Assembly (NCBI RefSeq): GCF_003473485.1
Contig: NC_053042.1
Coordinates: 52,167,762-52,231,761, forward strand
DNA: 64,000 nt
DNA from: Medicago truncatula
Lineage: Eukaryota > Streptophyta > Magnoliopsida > Fabales > Fabaceae
Reading direction: 5' to 3'
The notes under the pieces are model-generated. The model was given only the letters and a program-made list of their open reading frames with translations, was not told the DNA's origin and ran no database searches. How positions within the stretch are numbered: the first letter of the stretch is position 1; each line of letters starts with the position of its first letter. Positions 46,244-64,000 of the stretch are shown here, piece by piece. The translations under genes and the position numbers were made by a program.

Positions 46244-48960
46244 AAAGTCTTTCATGAAAACATGAGATTTGTTAGGATTGGTTTTTTCTTTTAAGATTTT
46301 ACTCCCTCTCCCTCCCTCTCTCTCCCTCTCTCTCTCTCTAGCTCTCCCGTAAAAAATAAAGTAAAATAAATAAGAGAGTCTTTTTTGAGATTTTGTGAAA
46401 GAGAATGTGTTATGATATTTTTCAATTATTAATTAAAATCTGTTGAAATCTCTTGAAATCCATAAAATCATTTCAAATCCTTTAAAATCTTATGAATTAA
46501 ATCTATTGAAATTCTTAATAGTCTTTTAAAATCATCAAAATCCTGCAAAATCTTTTAAAATCCTCAAGTCATTTTTAAACAAAAATTATCCTTTAAAATC
46601 CTAATCCAATACACCCTCCTACATTTATTATCAATAAAACAAATTTAGTGATCAAATCGACTAATGAAAAAGATATTTGTTGATGTATTTACCATTTAAA
46701 TACATTTAAAAATTTATACTTATCAGGCCTCACATATTCAGGGTTTAAAATTGTGGTTTACTCTATTTTATTTCATGAGTGCTGATGATTTATGGTGTAT
46801 ATAATATAATTTCCTCTTGCCGACAATACTATATTCGGCAATCACCACAAAACAAAAAAAAAAAACACTATATTTGGCAACCAGCATTCATTCTTTGTTG
46901 TAAATTCTTGACTTTGACTTCAAGTCAACCTCGTAATCACCCGGGAGCATTATAAAATTTATTTCAATAAAACACCATTAATCGCTTTACTATCTAACAT
47001 TTCCCCAATTTGATCTTTTAAGTTTTACTATAAAAATATACAAACTACTCCCAGTTATATAAATTCCATCAATTCTCCTTCAAAAAAAAAATCCATTAAT
47101 TTATTGTAAAAAAAAATATAAATTCCATCAATTTAATTTTAGTATATTTTTAATAATTTTTGGATTAAATTAAAGAGAGAGCGATACTTTAGAAACTAGA
47201 TTGACGAATAATTCAAATTTGTTTCAAGGAAAAATTTCAAACTTTCTAGGCTTTTTTTTAAACGAAATGACCAAATTATTAAGATTAACAAAGAGCATCT
47301 AGAAGAATTTATGTCAACCAACTTTTTTTATAATCATTAAATGTATCATTTTGTTTATAGACAAAATTTAGATGTATTTTCTTAGGTGTTTTCGTACGGT
47401 TCTTAACTTAACTATCCATGATTTTCTTAAATCTATAATTATTTTTAAGTTTGTTATAACAAAAAAAAAATAGTTAAGAACCATACAAAAATACTTGAGG
47501 AAATGCACATAAATTTTATCCTTTTTTTATTTATAGACGGAGCGACAAATATCGGCTGAACTAGATGACTAAAAAATGTCTAACCTAGTAATTTTGGCAT
47601 TAACATACGACCTCATGAACTTAAATGCATTTTGAGTTTGAATAGTTTTTTGGGATGGACCAAATGGTTATAAGTTATGACACACATGATATACAGGTAC
47701 TGTAGATTAAATAAGCAAAATTTATTGTTGGTTTAGTTGTAAGGTGATCAATGCTTGCGCAAGGATGATGATACACAAATTGAGAAATTGTCCAAATTTT
47801 AACACCATAAAAAAGAAAAAAAACATTTTTACATTCTTTTCGGAACATTGTAGTTTGAGATTTAGAATACTTGTCATGTCTAATAGTTGCTTTTATTAAA
47901 TTTCTTTATTAATGTTTGCAAACCGTGGGTGGATTCATAACTTAGGTTGTTTTTTTATCCGATAGTTAATCATAGTTATCCATGCAAGCTTAATTGTCGG
48001 TTCATTGATTAGTTTTGCGATCAAATTAAGCATGAGTAGAACCATGAGAAAGTGAATTTGTCTTTTGTAATCATAAGGTTTGGCTTGTTTAAATGTGAAG
48101 ACCAAGGTTTGAATCATATTTTCAAACGTTTTGTTTTAAAATATATTTCACCGTCAACTACTTTAGACATGTTAATACACTACTTTGTAAGTTAATATTT
48201 TCAATTATCAAAAGTAGATTTTTTTTTAAATATTTTGAAAATGTGTATATCAAAACAAATTGAATATTTTATATTACATACTAACATTTATATTTATAAT
48301 ATTAATTAAAAATATGGTCAAAGTAAATCATGTAAATAATGTACATTGCAAAAATGCAATATCTATTTTGAAACAGAGTGTAAAGTTTTGCGTAATTTTT
48401 GGCTGGTTGAAGAAGAAAAAAACAAATGAAAAATTTAAAATGTTACAAGAAAGACTCAATCTTTTGTAAAAAAAAAAAAAGGACTCGATCTTCTCTCCTA
48501 TTAGGAGGAGAAAGACAACTTAACCATTGTATTATATTCGGTTCAGAGCGAAGAATCCTTCCAGTTCTTGTATGCCCAATGGATTTTTCGACGGTGAAAA
48601 CTCTAAACATATATTATATTAAGATAAATTCTTAATTATCCTGAAATTTGGTTGAGTATCAATACTCTATAGGTAAAACTCAATAAAAAATTTGATTTGA
48701 TTTTTAAATTAATTAACTTAAAAATATGAAATGACATTGAATAATTGAATGATTAATACATATTCAACCAAACTTTAAGGGGCCGGTCGTTTGATGATTA
48801 TGGTATGTAGAAAGGATATGATATATTTATCATATCTTGCTTAAATTTCATGTTTGATGCATCAAAAAGATATGATAAAATAAACAATTTTCATATTTTA
48901 TACTGACTCGCTTGATAACTTTGTTAGAAACTATCCTAATAGGATTAAAATTTTATTTCT
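46244..48960. other. Gene-free AT-rich region
   Basis: Contains a C/T tract (46303-46343), a hairpin-like pair of arms (about 47369-47412 with 47471-47520; 'cggttcttaactta' complementary to 'tagttaagaacc') forming a possible MITE of about 160 bp, and a truncated MITE end at 48780 ('ggggccggtcgtttgatg'). No coding frame is credible. Confidence 0.5.
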
Positions 48961-48969
48961 TATTTATTA

Positions 48970-50453
48970 GGCTTAATTGGATTTTTGGTCCCCTAAGTAA
49001 TTTGTTGTTTACATTTTGGTCCCATAACTCGTAAAATTAACATTTTGGTCCCTTAACGTTTGCTGTGTTAATCAAAAAGGTCCCTAATTGTTAACTTTAA
49101 CTCCAAATGTCTATGGTCGACCAACTTTAAGAGTGGTCCACCATAGATCTTATCAATTATTTTAATTTAAACTGTTTGATCTTTTTTTTAAATGATGACC
49201 ATTGGATTATGCAAGTGTATTTTATCTTCCGGTGAGTCAATAACAACTAATTAATTTTTCTTTTCTTCATCTTCTTCCTCACTCTTGTTCATCATCTTCA
49301 ACATCACATTTATCAACACCATCATCATCTTCATCATTTACCCAGAAACATCAACCATGAACAACTACAACATCATCACCGTTGATTTCTATCAATTCCT
49401 AACCCCACTAATTCAATTAAAACTCATCACCATTATCAAACACACGGTCAGTTTAAGGAAAAGAAGGGAAATTTCAAAATTCAGTCCCACTCCCAAATTA
49501 TTAACAACCCCAAATTTTCCTTACGTTCAATCCAAAATCTGAATCATGAAACATAGATGAAAAAACCAAATCAAAATCAATAACAAAATCCAAACCCAGT
49601 ATTGTCCCACAACAACAAAATGCAAATTCAGTATTGTTTAATTTTAATTTAAACAAGGAAAAAAAAGTCAAATATAATGCAATGTTGTTCTATAAGACGG
49701 AAACCAATCCTTCCTCTACAAACTCTCGCCACCACCGTTCTCACACAACCACCGGCGTTGTCAAACAACCACCGACGTTTTTTTCCATCTCTAAACACCT
49801 TTTTGGATCTGGGTATGAAAGAAAGAATGAGGAAAGTAAATATGGGTTTGGGCATGGGAGCTGGAACCAAGAATCTGGATATGAGTATAATTATGGTGGG
49901 ATAGAAACTTGGTGGTGTTTAAATAAGAAAGTGAGAAATAAGGAAATTGTATGATGAAGAAGCAAAAAATACCATTAAGTAATTGATTAGAGTTAGAGTG
50001 GGGTCTGAAGCAAACAAGGAAGGAAGGATAGAGTGTATGCTTTGAGATTTTGGTTCGGTGAGAGAAGAAAAGGATGGTGGTTTGGTGGATGAGTCTGGAG
50101 AGGACATGGTGGTGTGGTTTGGTGGGTGGTTTTGGAGAGGATGAGTGGGTTTAGAGAGATCTGGAATAAATGACGGTGTTATGAAGATTACGTTGAAGAA
50201 GATGAATAAAAAGAAGAGAGAAGATGATGAAAAGTGAAAATAATTAGGTGTTGACGGTTCACTATTAAATACAATGGACATGCAATCTAATGGTTTAAAA
50301 TCAAATCAAAAGTTTTAGATATTAAAAAACTAACGGATGGGACCAAATTGACTAACGGAGAAAAATAAGAGGGACTAAAATGTTGATTTTACGAGTTATG
50401 GGACCAAAATGTAAACAACAAATTACTTGGGGGACCAAAAGTCCAATTAAGCC
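48970..50453. mobile_element. Mutator-like element, 1484 bp, 9-bp TSD
   Basis: Ends GGCTTAATTGGATTTTTGG (left) and GGCTTAATTGGACTTTTGG (right, other strand) continue as long inverted repeats (TTTGTTGTTTACATTTTGG). Flanks TATTTATTA (48961-48969) and CATTTATTA (50454-50462) match at 8 of 9 positions. It shares termini and subterminal sequence ('aactccaaatgtctatgg') with the Pack-MULE at 13999, so the two are one family. The interior has several overlapping open frames on both strands (49634-49954 +, 50281-49919 -). None is recognisable, and they may be captured sequence. Confidence 0.88.
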
Positions 50454-50574
50454 CATTTATTATCATGATATTATGTTATTTTTATGCGTTGAGCAACCCA
50501 AATAGGTTGAGATATGAGAGCAATTGTGTGTATGTCATCAGTCTTCTATCTACAACATGCAGTGTGTATTCATG

Positions 50575-51370
50575 CAGGGGCGGAGCCCCTCAAGGGTCAA
50601 GGTGGGCCATGGCCCACCCCCAAAAATATAAATTTTAGCGGGTATATATATGCATATTGTATCTTACATGTATATTATATATATTACTTTTTGTGAACCA
50701 TACATTGATTTTGTAACTTGCTGTAGCGGTTGGTACCCCTTTTGCCAAGCTTAATGTGCTTGGTTCTACTCCTGCCCAAACCATTTTCATTTATTCTTTT
50801 ATTTTATTTTAAAAAAAATCTTCATCCGTGATCCTGCAGGTTGGAAATTGCAAAATCTAAACTTAAAATTCATAATTGTTGATAAAACATAACTCCTTTA
50901 TTCTATTTAAAACAATCTTTTCTTACTTACTCTTATTTTTGGATACAATTGTTTCTTCACTCTTTTTTTTTTTTTTTTTTATACAAAGGGGACTTTAACT
51001 CTCTTTTTTTTTTCTTTCAAAAAATACTCTTTTTTAAACTTTTTATGCCATGAATTTTATTTTAACTTTTTTTTTTTGACTTAGTCGTTTGATTCAATTT
51101 GATTTAATACTAGTACTTTTGTTTATAGAAGTCGAGTCATTCAATTCAGTCGTGAGGTTCAATCGATGACCTAGTTGTGCGATCAATTATCTTATACTTT
51201 GTCTTAGTTGATAATCGATTCAGATTTTAAAATGCTAGCTTGAACTATATTCAACAAATAACAAGTCTATAGTTATTCGAACTAACCAATGATAAAATGT
51301 ACTTATAAGAAAATTAAGTTGCATCACTATTTATAGCCCACCCTATCTTTTTTTCCTGACTCCGCCACTC
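50575..51370. mobile_element. hAT-type element, 796 bp, perfect 8-bp TSD
   Basis: Ends CAGGGGCGGAGCCCCTC (left) and GAGTGGCGGAGTCAGG (right, other strand). TATTCATG flanks exactly (50567-50574, 51371-51378). Near the left end is a palindrome GGTGGGCCATGGCCCACC. AT-rich interior with T runs, no transposase. Confidence 0.88.
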
Positions 51371-51378
51371 TATTCATG

Positions 51379-52200
51379 GGATGCTGAAAAATTGCAAAAA
51401 TGTATAACGCTTCCAGCTCCTGATGAAACAAAGGGCTTATGATCGATTGGTGTTTTAGTTGAGTATCTTGCATATTATACGCCGTGTCATTTGTGGCATT
51501 GTGTTTCAACCTATTTTCTTTTTGTTTAGGAATATAAGTATTGATGATATAAAGAAATACATTGATTAGTAGTGAGAATAATTCAGATCTGCATAAGAAT
51601 TGAATGTGTTGAACATAATAGTTTATTGATTGTGTAATTATTGCTCTCAAATGATATCTCTTACTGTATCAACGATGAGGAAATCATAAAATATTTACAG
51701 AATATGAAAAGTAACTTGTGATTATATACAATTTGTAGAAGCATTCCTAGAACAAAAATACAATTTGTAGAAGCATGTTTATGAGTACTTTGTCATAAAA
51801 TTATGTACTTTATAGAAGTTTATAATATTGCTATTCATTGAAAAAGTTACAAAATATTTTTGTCCCGATCAACATATTTGACATTGCCATTGAGTTAACA
51901 ATACACATTCTTTTTTGTCAATAGTTTAGTAGATAGGGTCAATGATTTTAAATGTAGAGAAGTGGAAATTCTAGAACCTCAACCTCTGCATAATATTATC
52001 ATTGCACTTACTAATTGAGTTGTGCTTATATGATACACACACTCTTTCTATTTAGATAGATAACCCAACACTTTCTTTTGTACCTCGATATATTGATTTA
52101 AATATTTTAGTTTTTTTTTTTTTTTGCTAATAATGAAATTGTATTAACCGCCGAAACTTCTTTTTTTGAACAAGCCAAAAATGAATTATATTACTATAGA
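51379..52200. other. AT-rich intergenic region
   Basis: No gene. A T run at 52112-52125. Short worn fragments only. Confidence 0.45.
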
Positions 52201-52211
52201 GAACAAAATCT

Positions 52212-52307
52212 TTTTTTTTTTTTTTGTGGTGGCTGGGGTTTGAACTCCAGACTTTGCATATTTATGCATTGTTCCTTTCAACTGAGTTAAACTCACGAGA
52301 ACACAGG
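52212..52307 (-). mobile_element. Short tRNA-derived SINE with 11-bp TSD
   Basis: Minus strand: GTTCTCGTGAGTTTAACTCA (head with A-box-like part), GGAGTTCAAACCCCAG (B-box-like), then an A tail (T run 52212-52225). GAACAAAATCT flanks exactly at 52201-52211 and 52308-52318. Confidence 0.88.
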
Positions 52308-52318
52308 GAACAAAATCT

Positions 52319-52941
52319 ACTCTCTAGCACAGCAAGGTGTGCAAAGAAGAACAGAGCAAGAGTACAAAGGAAAAGACAGTCAACTAATCCCTAAACAAAT
52401 GACAATCTCTAATAAAGGAAATAAAATCGACATATTTATTCGTCTCACAACCAATATGATGTAAATCAAGACCGGAGGGGAATGCAAAGGATGTCTACAA
52501 ATACATGTTGCACATATGGAATACTTATAAAAATAGCTGATCATATTTTTATGTTCTTTTTTAATTCATTTCAATCAATTTTTCAACATAAGTTGTTAAT
52601 AAACTCTCAAATGACAAGTATATATGAGATATTTTTAGACAATATTAATTATATACTGTAGAAATGACAGATTAATTAGATATACCAACAGTTTAAACTC
52701 GATGGTTTGTGCTAGGTCGCCATATGCCAACATCAATAGAGTGGCATAGTGAGACATGAATCATGATCTCATTTTATTTTTTTATAAGAGAAAATATAAA
52801 GTAGGAATTTGATTTATTTTGCTACTTGTCTCTGAAGTCTGAACGTAACTCCTTTCACAATTATCAATTGATAATATGTGTCATGCTCCCAGCACCCCCT
52901 TACTCTCCGCTAGTTTATAACTGCACAACCCTCCAAACTCC
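52319..52941. other. Upstream region of the broken BSP copy
   Basis: AT-rich, no gene. The last 100 bp are more C-rich and lead to the TATA box at 52942. Confidence 0.4.
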
Positions 52942-52948
52942 TATAAAA
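52942..52948 (+). promoter_or_regulatory. TATA box of the second BSP gene copy
   Basis: TATAAAA. ATG 52966 is only 18 bp downstream of it, too close to lie in a leader starting about 30 bp after the box, so ATG 52990 is the likely start. Confidence 0.55.
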
Positions 52949-52989
52949 ACACCTCAAATGGCCTGATGCAAAATACACCTAAAACAACA

Positions 52990-53673
52990 ATGGATCAAAA
53001 ACACCTTAAGAATGTCCTGTTCTTCCTACTTGCTCTAGCAGCTGCTCATTGCGCTAAGGCAATCAACTATGTTGTGTCCAACAACGCCGAAGCCAGCACC
53101 GGTGCTGCCCGTTTCGACAAAGAAATAGGTGGAGAGTATGCCAAGTAAACACTCAGCTCAGCCGCAGAATTCATACAGAAGCTCTTTCAACAGAACAATA
53201 GTGCTGACATCAAAACTGTCGAAGAAGTCGGCGTAATTATAGAGAACATTGATGGACTGGCATTTGCTAGCAATGACATTATTCATATAAGTGCGGGTTA
53301 TATCGAGAAATATCGTGAAGATGTCAAAAAAGAGATTGCTGGGTTGATCTATCATGAAATGGCTCATATATTGCAATGGGATGGCAACGGCAAGGCTCCT
53401 TCGGGACTCACGGAAGGTATAGCTGATTTCATGAGGATGAAGGCTGGTTATGCTTCAGATCTATGGAGTCCTGCAGGTGTAGGGGATCAATGGGACCAAG
53501 GATATGAAGTCACAGCTCACTTTTTACACTACTGTGATAATCTCAAAAATGGATTTGTGGCAGATTTGAACAAGAAGCTGAAGACAGATTATAGTGAAAG
53601 TTACTTTAATGACCTGCTAGGGAAGCCAGTTGCTCAGCTGTGGAGTGACTACAAAGCCATGTATAATAATTAG
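52990..53673 (+). pseudogene. Second basic secretory protease gene, broken by one in-frame stop
   Basis: One continuous frame of 227 codons (from MDQKHLKN) encodes a BSP-family protein except for a TAA at 53146-53148 (codon 53). There the family has a residue between 'EYAK' and 'TLSSA'; the other copy here has Gln (YATQTLDSA), so a single CAA-to-TAA change explains it. Signal peptide: VLFFLLALAAAHCAKA. After the stop all family parts are intact: DGLAFASNDIIHISAGYI, HEMAHILQWDG (His122, Glu123, His126), GLTEGIADFMRMKAGY, QLWSDYKAMY. Unlike the copy at 44436 it has no intron. With only one lesion and a good TATA box, it may be a very recent pseudogene, a null allele, or a sequencing error. Confidence 0.88.
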
Positions 53674-53676
53674 ATC

Positions 53677-55024
53677 AACTAAGGAAATAAGAAACCATAT
53701 CTGGTTCTAATAAGAATAGAGATGATGCCATATGTAATAACATAACAAAGCTGTGTAAGCTAAAAAGGAAAACAGTATGTGGTAATGGAACTTTATCCTT
53801 CCTTAACAATTTATATTATGAATGCCAATTTTTTATGGTTAGCATCTGAAGTATAACTAGCAAGGTGTTGAAGTGGGGAAAATCTAAGCTTTTATTTTGC
53901 ACAAGATCTTGTTGAATGTTGATCGATTATATAACTCATTAAAGGTTTAAATATATCTTTAATCTTTGTAGATATAGCAGTTATTGCACAAGATCTTGCA
54001 GAAAAATTCCTAGACCTTTTTTATGGGATTACCTCCCTACAAAATAAGATTCCATTATTTTTGGTCTCAACCTATTTCAAAAAACACTAATATGGCCGAA
54101 TAACGCCTCTTTTGTGTACGGCTGTGAGCAGTGGCGGTCGGACCCTTTGTTTTGTTTGGATATCGGCTGATGCCTGCCTTTGTAATTATTTGACAAACAC
54201 TTTGTGCTCGAGTGCCCTCTTTAGTACACCTTGTGCTTAAGAGGCGTCTCTGTTTTTGTTAATATATCCCATTTTAGTTTCTTAAAAAAAAAAAACACTA
54301 ATATGGAAAATGGATGTCTATTTGAGTATTTGGCAATGCTGGCTCAGATTAATGAGCAAACATGACACTGCAGTCTCAGATTCCCTTTTAAAAATATATT
54401 CAACAAAAAAAAAAAAAATACTTGCAAAATTTGGATTTTCCCCTCTTCCCTTTCCTTCCTATGTCGCCCCAAATTTTCTGTACAACCCACCATGACAATA
54501 CCATGTAGACACACATCCATAATCCAACAGCCATATACTTTACTTCCACTAACTAAAAGTTAGAGGATAATAGAGAGAAGGCAGTGAACAAGGAATTAGA
54601 GAACCAATGAAAAGGGAAAATTAGCACCATTGCAACCATTGAATATTATGTAAAATATACTATCTAAATCCGAGAGCATTAAAGTTAAAATATTAAATCG
54701 GTAGAAGCAGCGCCGGATCCATCATACTTGATAATTAAGTATCGTAATAAAAATAACTTCTAATGGAATCTTAAGTAATCACACGAAACTCCAGAACAAC
54801 ACATTTAATGATGGGGTGTACAACAATTAGAAACTGTTATGCTATCAGTACCATCTCCCAGCTTCCCATGGAGAGGAACCGAGAAAGTTTATTCACTATA
54901 CATAATTTGATAGGGAAACAGCTATCAAGTAGTACTCACTCGGGAAAAATCTAAGAGATGATATATTTTGAAAACAGATAAATGATGGATGTCAAGGTAT
55001 TGATATAGCAAAACCTTGTCACAA
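53677..55024. other. Intergenic region between BSP copy and MTK
   Basis: Holds 3' flanks of both genes and A runs (54283-54295, 54405-54417). 54100-54280 is less AT-rich ('cagtggcggtcggaccc'), possibly a piece of another repeat. No gene seen. Confidence 0.45.
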
Positions 55025-59033
<4,009 letters not shown>

Positions 59034-59788
59034 GGTAACGTGGTTTGAGCAATGGTGTTACAGAATGTTAGATTTTACTTTTGGAAGAGAGACGCTGCTG
59101 TGTCTGTTGTTGTTTTACAGTTGGGTCAGGAAAGTGTAGTGAATTGACTGGAAGTGTGAATAACTGGCGTTCATTGAACCTGGTCATATTATAATATTTT
59201 GTTTTATTTTTTCTCAAAGGCGTGCGTGATTCTTGTTTGTAGACACGCTACAATAATAACGTCATTCAAAATGGAATGCAATTTTATTTTTTTGAACAAG
59301 ATGGAATGCCGTTAATATATCTGCCAAATCAGATTGAATTTGAAGGATTTTCTCCACTTTGATTTGGTTTAGGTAGGTTTGAGTTTTTTTCGATTTTAAA
59401 ATATGTCCGAACTCATACTCAAATTCATCATGAATATAAAAAATTAATTTATTATCTTTTTATAACTAAAAATGCAAACCTTAAATTATTTCAATCACAC
59501 GATCAACGTCTCGGTCTTTCAGATAACACTTGTTAATTATAGCCATCTTTTTTCTCCTTCAATATTTCACACTCTTGGCATCTCTTCTCCATCATCATGG
59601 TCATCGATCGTCATCATCTATTTGCTAGATAATGTATTACAACATTATGCTCGGGACTGCAAAATACTTTTATTTTTATTATAAAAAAAAATATCCACTT
59701 TGAAGATGGGATGTGAGATATCCGAACCCGAGACAGGATGAGATTCGATTTCCCATCCTTACTAAATGAGTATGGGTAGGATAACAGA
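59034..59788. other. MTK upstream region
   Basis: Holds the MTK promoter and leader (minus strand) in its left 200 bp; the rest is AT-rich, with no gene. Confidence 0.45.
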
Positions 59789-62836
<3,048 letters not shown>

Positions 62837-63189
62837 ATAATGGATATGTATATATGGTTGGATATGGGGACAGAGAAGGTAAAACTCGTCCCCACCCCTC
62901 GAAAAAAGTTAAGTAAAGTATAAATTTCCCTAACCACCATTCACGAAGATCCAATTTAGTCTCTAATAAATTTCTCCCGATTAAACTAGCTCATGACATT
63001 TTTAAATTAGGGACAAACTAGTCACTATGTTATAATGAGTTGGAGGTTAATTCGTCATCATATAAAAATGTTAAAAACTAATTTGATTATTATTTTTTTA
63101 TAAATGATTAAATAATAATTTTATAAAATTCGTTTGTTACTTTATTAAGAATGATTTTGATATTCAATAATTTTTAGTTAGTAAAATAA

Positions 63190-64000
63190 GATTGGTGTTA
63201 GTGACACAAAAAAAAAACAAATTACACCCCAGAATGACTAATATACCCTTTAACTAAAATAAAAATTTCAAATTAATAAATCATTTCATCTATCGCTTAA
63301 TCACCAAAACCTGAAAAACGTAATCCTAATTCACGTATTCCTCTTTCCAAACACTCACACCGCGTTTTTAAACGTAATCCTAATTAATGTAAATTGAACA
63401 TAAGTAAACTTAATTTACATGAACCTAAATTGAACGTAAGTAAACTGAATTTACACTAACCTTTTATATACATACTATATACATACGTAAACTAAATTTA
63501 CATTAACCTAAATTAAACATAAGTAAACTTAATTTACATTAACCTAGATTGAACGTAGGTAAACTGAATTTACACTAACTTAAATTGAACATACGAAAAC
63601 TTGAATTTACATTAACCTACATACGTAAACTACACTAACCCCTTTTATATACATACACGTAACTTAATTTACACCAACCTCTCACGTAAAATCAAATTGA
63701 CAGACATATCTCATACCAAAACAAACAATAAACAAATAGAAACTCATCGAAAATGAAATTCATGAAATTCACTAACCTTTATGAATACAGTACAGATCAA
63801 TAACAAATATGTTGATTCAGATATTTGTTGCACATCTATGGTGATTTGTGGATGAAAGGGGGTAAGGGTTCAGAATGATCATAAAAGATGTGTTTTTAAA
63901 AATTTACATGAAGAGGGCAATTTTGGTATTATTGTAAAATTTTAAATAAATTTGGGTGTAACTTTTTTTTTTTTTTTTTGTGTGACTAGCACCGGTCATA
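63190..64000. mobile_element. Terminal-inverted-repeat element at the window's right edge
   Basis: Left end GATTGGTGTTAGTGACACAA. The right end, on the other strand, reads GACCGGTGCTAGTCACACAA from about 63997. Both continue with an A run and 'ttacaccc'. The length is about 800 bp. The right TSD would fall at or beyond the window edge, so the superfamily is open. Confidence 0.6.
63361..63680. repeat. ~38-bp minisatellite
   Basis: About seven units of the type AACGTAAGTAAACTGAATTT followed by ACA(C/T)TAACC(TAAATTG), with small changes and a few truncated units. It lies inside the TIR element above. Confidence 0.75.

Noticed and set aside
53100-53200. An intron hiding the TAA in the second BSP copy
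   Set aside because: The reading frame continues directly through the stop with family sequence on both sides, and no GT..AG pair removes it without losing conserved residues.

Overview
The window is plant nuclear DNA: strongly AT-rich, genes split by short GT-AG introns, long intergenic stretches full of transposon debris, and plant-specific gene families. The gene set and the repeat types fit a legume, probably Medicago or a near relative. The species is my inference; no database was searched.

Seven genes could be rebuilt, mostly by joining exons with canonical GT..AG ends and matching phases. (1) 1796-4265 (+), a small basic protein of unknown function with a decayed 3' end. (2) 4927-10343 (-), a complete ten-exon GH95 alpha-L-fucosidase of 843 residues (FUC95A/AXY8 type). 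(3) 21533-23107 (-), an intronless 524-residue plant protein of unknown function, preceded by a 33-codon upstream ORF. (4) 32852-34611 (+), a five-exon atypical bHLH factor of 285 residues. (5) 39029-39214 (+), a 61-residue precursor of a PIP/PIPL-type secreted signalling peptide. (6) 44436-45207 (+), a two-exon basic secretory protease-family protein of 224 residues; an intronless relative at 52990-53673 is broken by one in-frame TAA. (7) 55025-59033 (-), a complete six-exon methylthioribose kinase of 418 residues. A tandem partial copy of the GH95 gene (promoter, exon 1 and part of intron 1) lies at about 12371-16440 and is split by a 3.4 kb transposon.

Mobile elements make up much of the rest, and many have visible target-site duplications (TSDs). 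They include hAT-type elements (35582-36254, 50575-51370, 59789-62836 and the GH95 insertion), Mutator-like elements (2122-2528, 13999-15664 with a captured subtilase fragment, 48970-50453), CACTA elements (25271-28021, 43936-44095), a 5'-truncated LINE nested in the larger CACTA element, Stowaway-like MITEs, and a family of short tRNA-derived SINEs all lying on the minus strand. Region 40100-43500 is a patchwork of minisatellites, an exact 143-bp tandem duplication, GC-rich 14-bp palindromes and long AT tracts.

The genes do not form a pathway. Three encode extracellular or probably extracellular products (fucosidase, signalling peptide, secretory protease) and one a methionine-salvage enzyme. 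The most unusual items are the Pack-MULE with subtilase sequence, the uORF before the unknown gene, the PIPL peptide gene, and the single-stop BSP copy. I saw no evidence for a wholly new molecular system.
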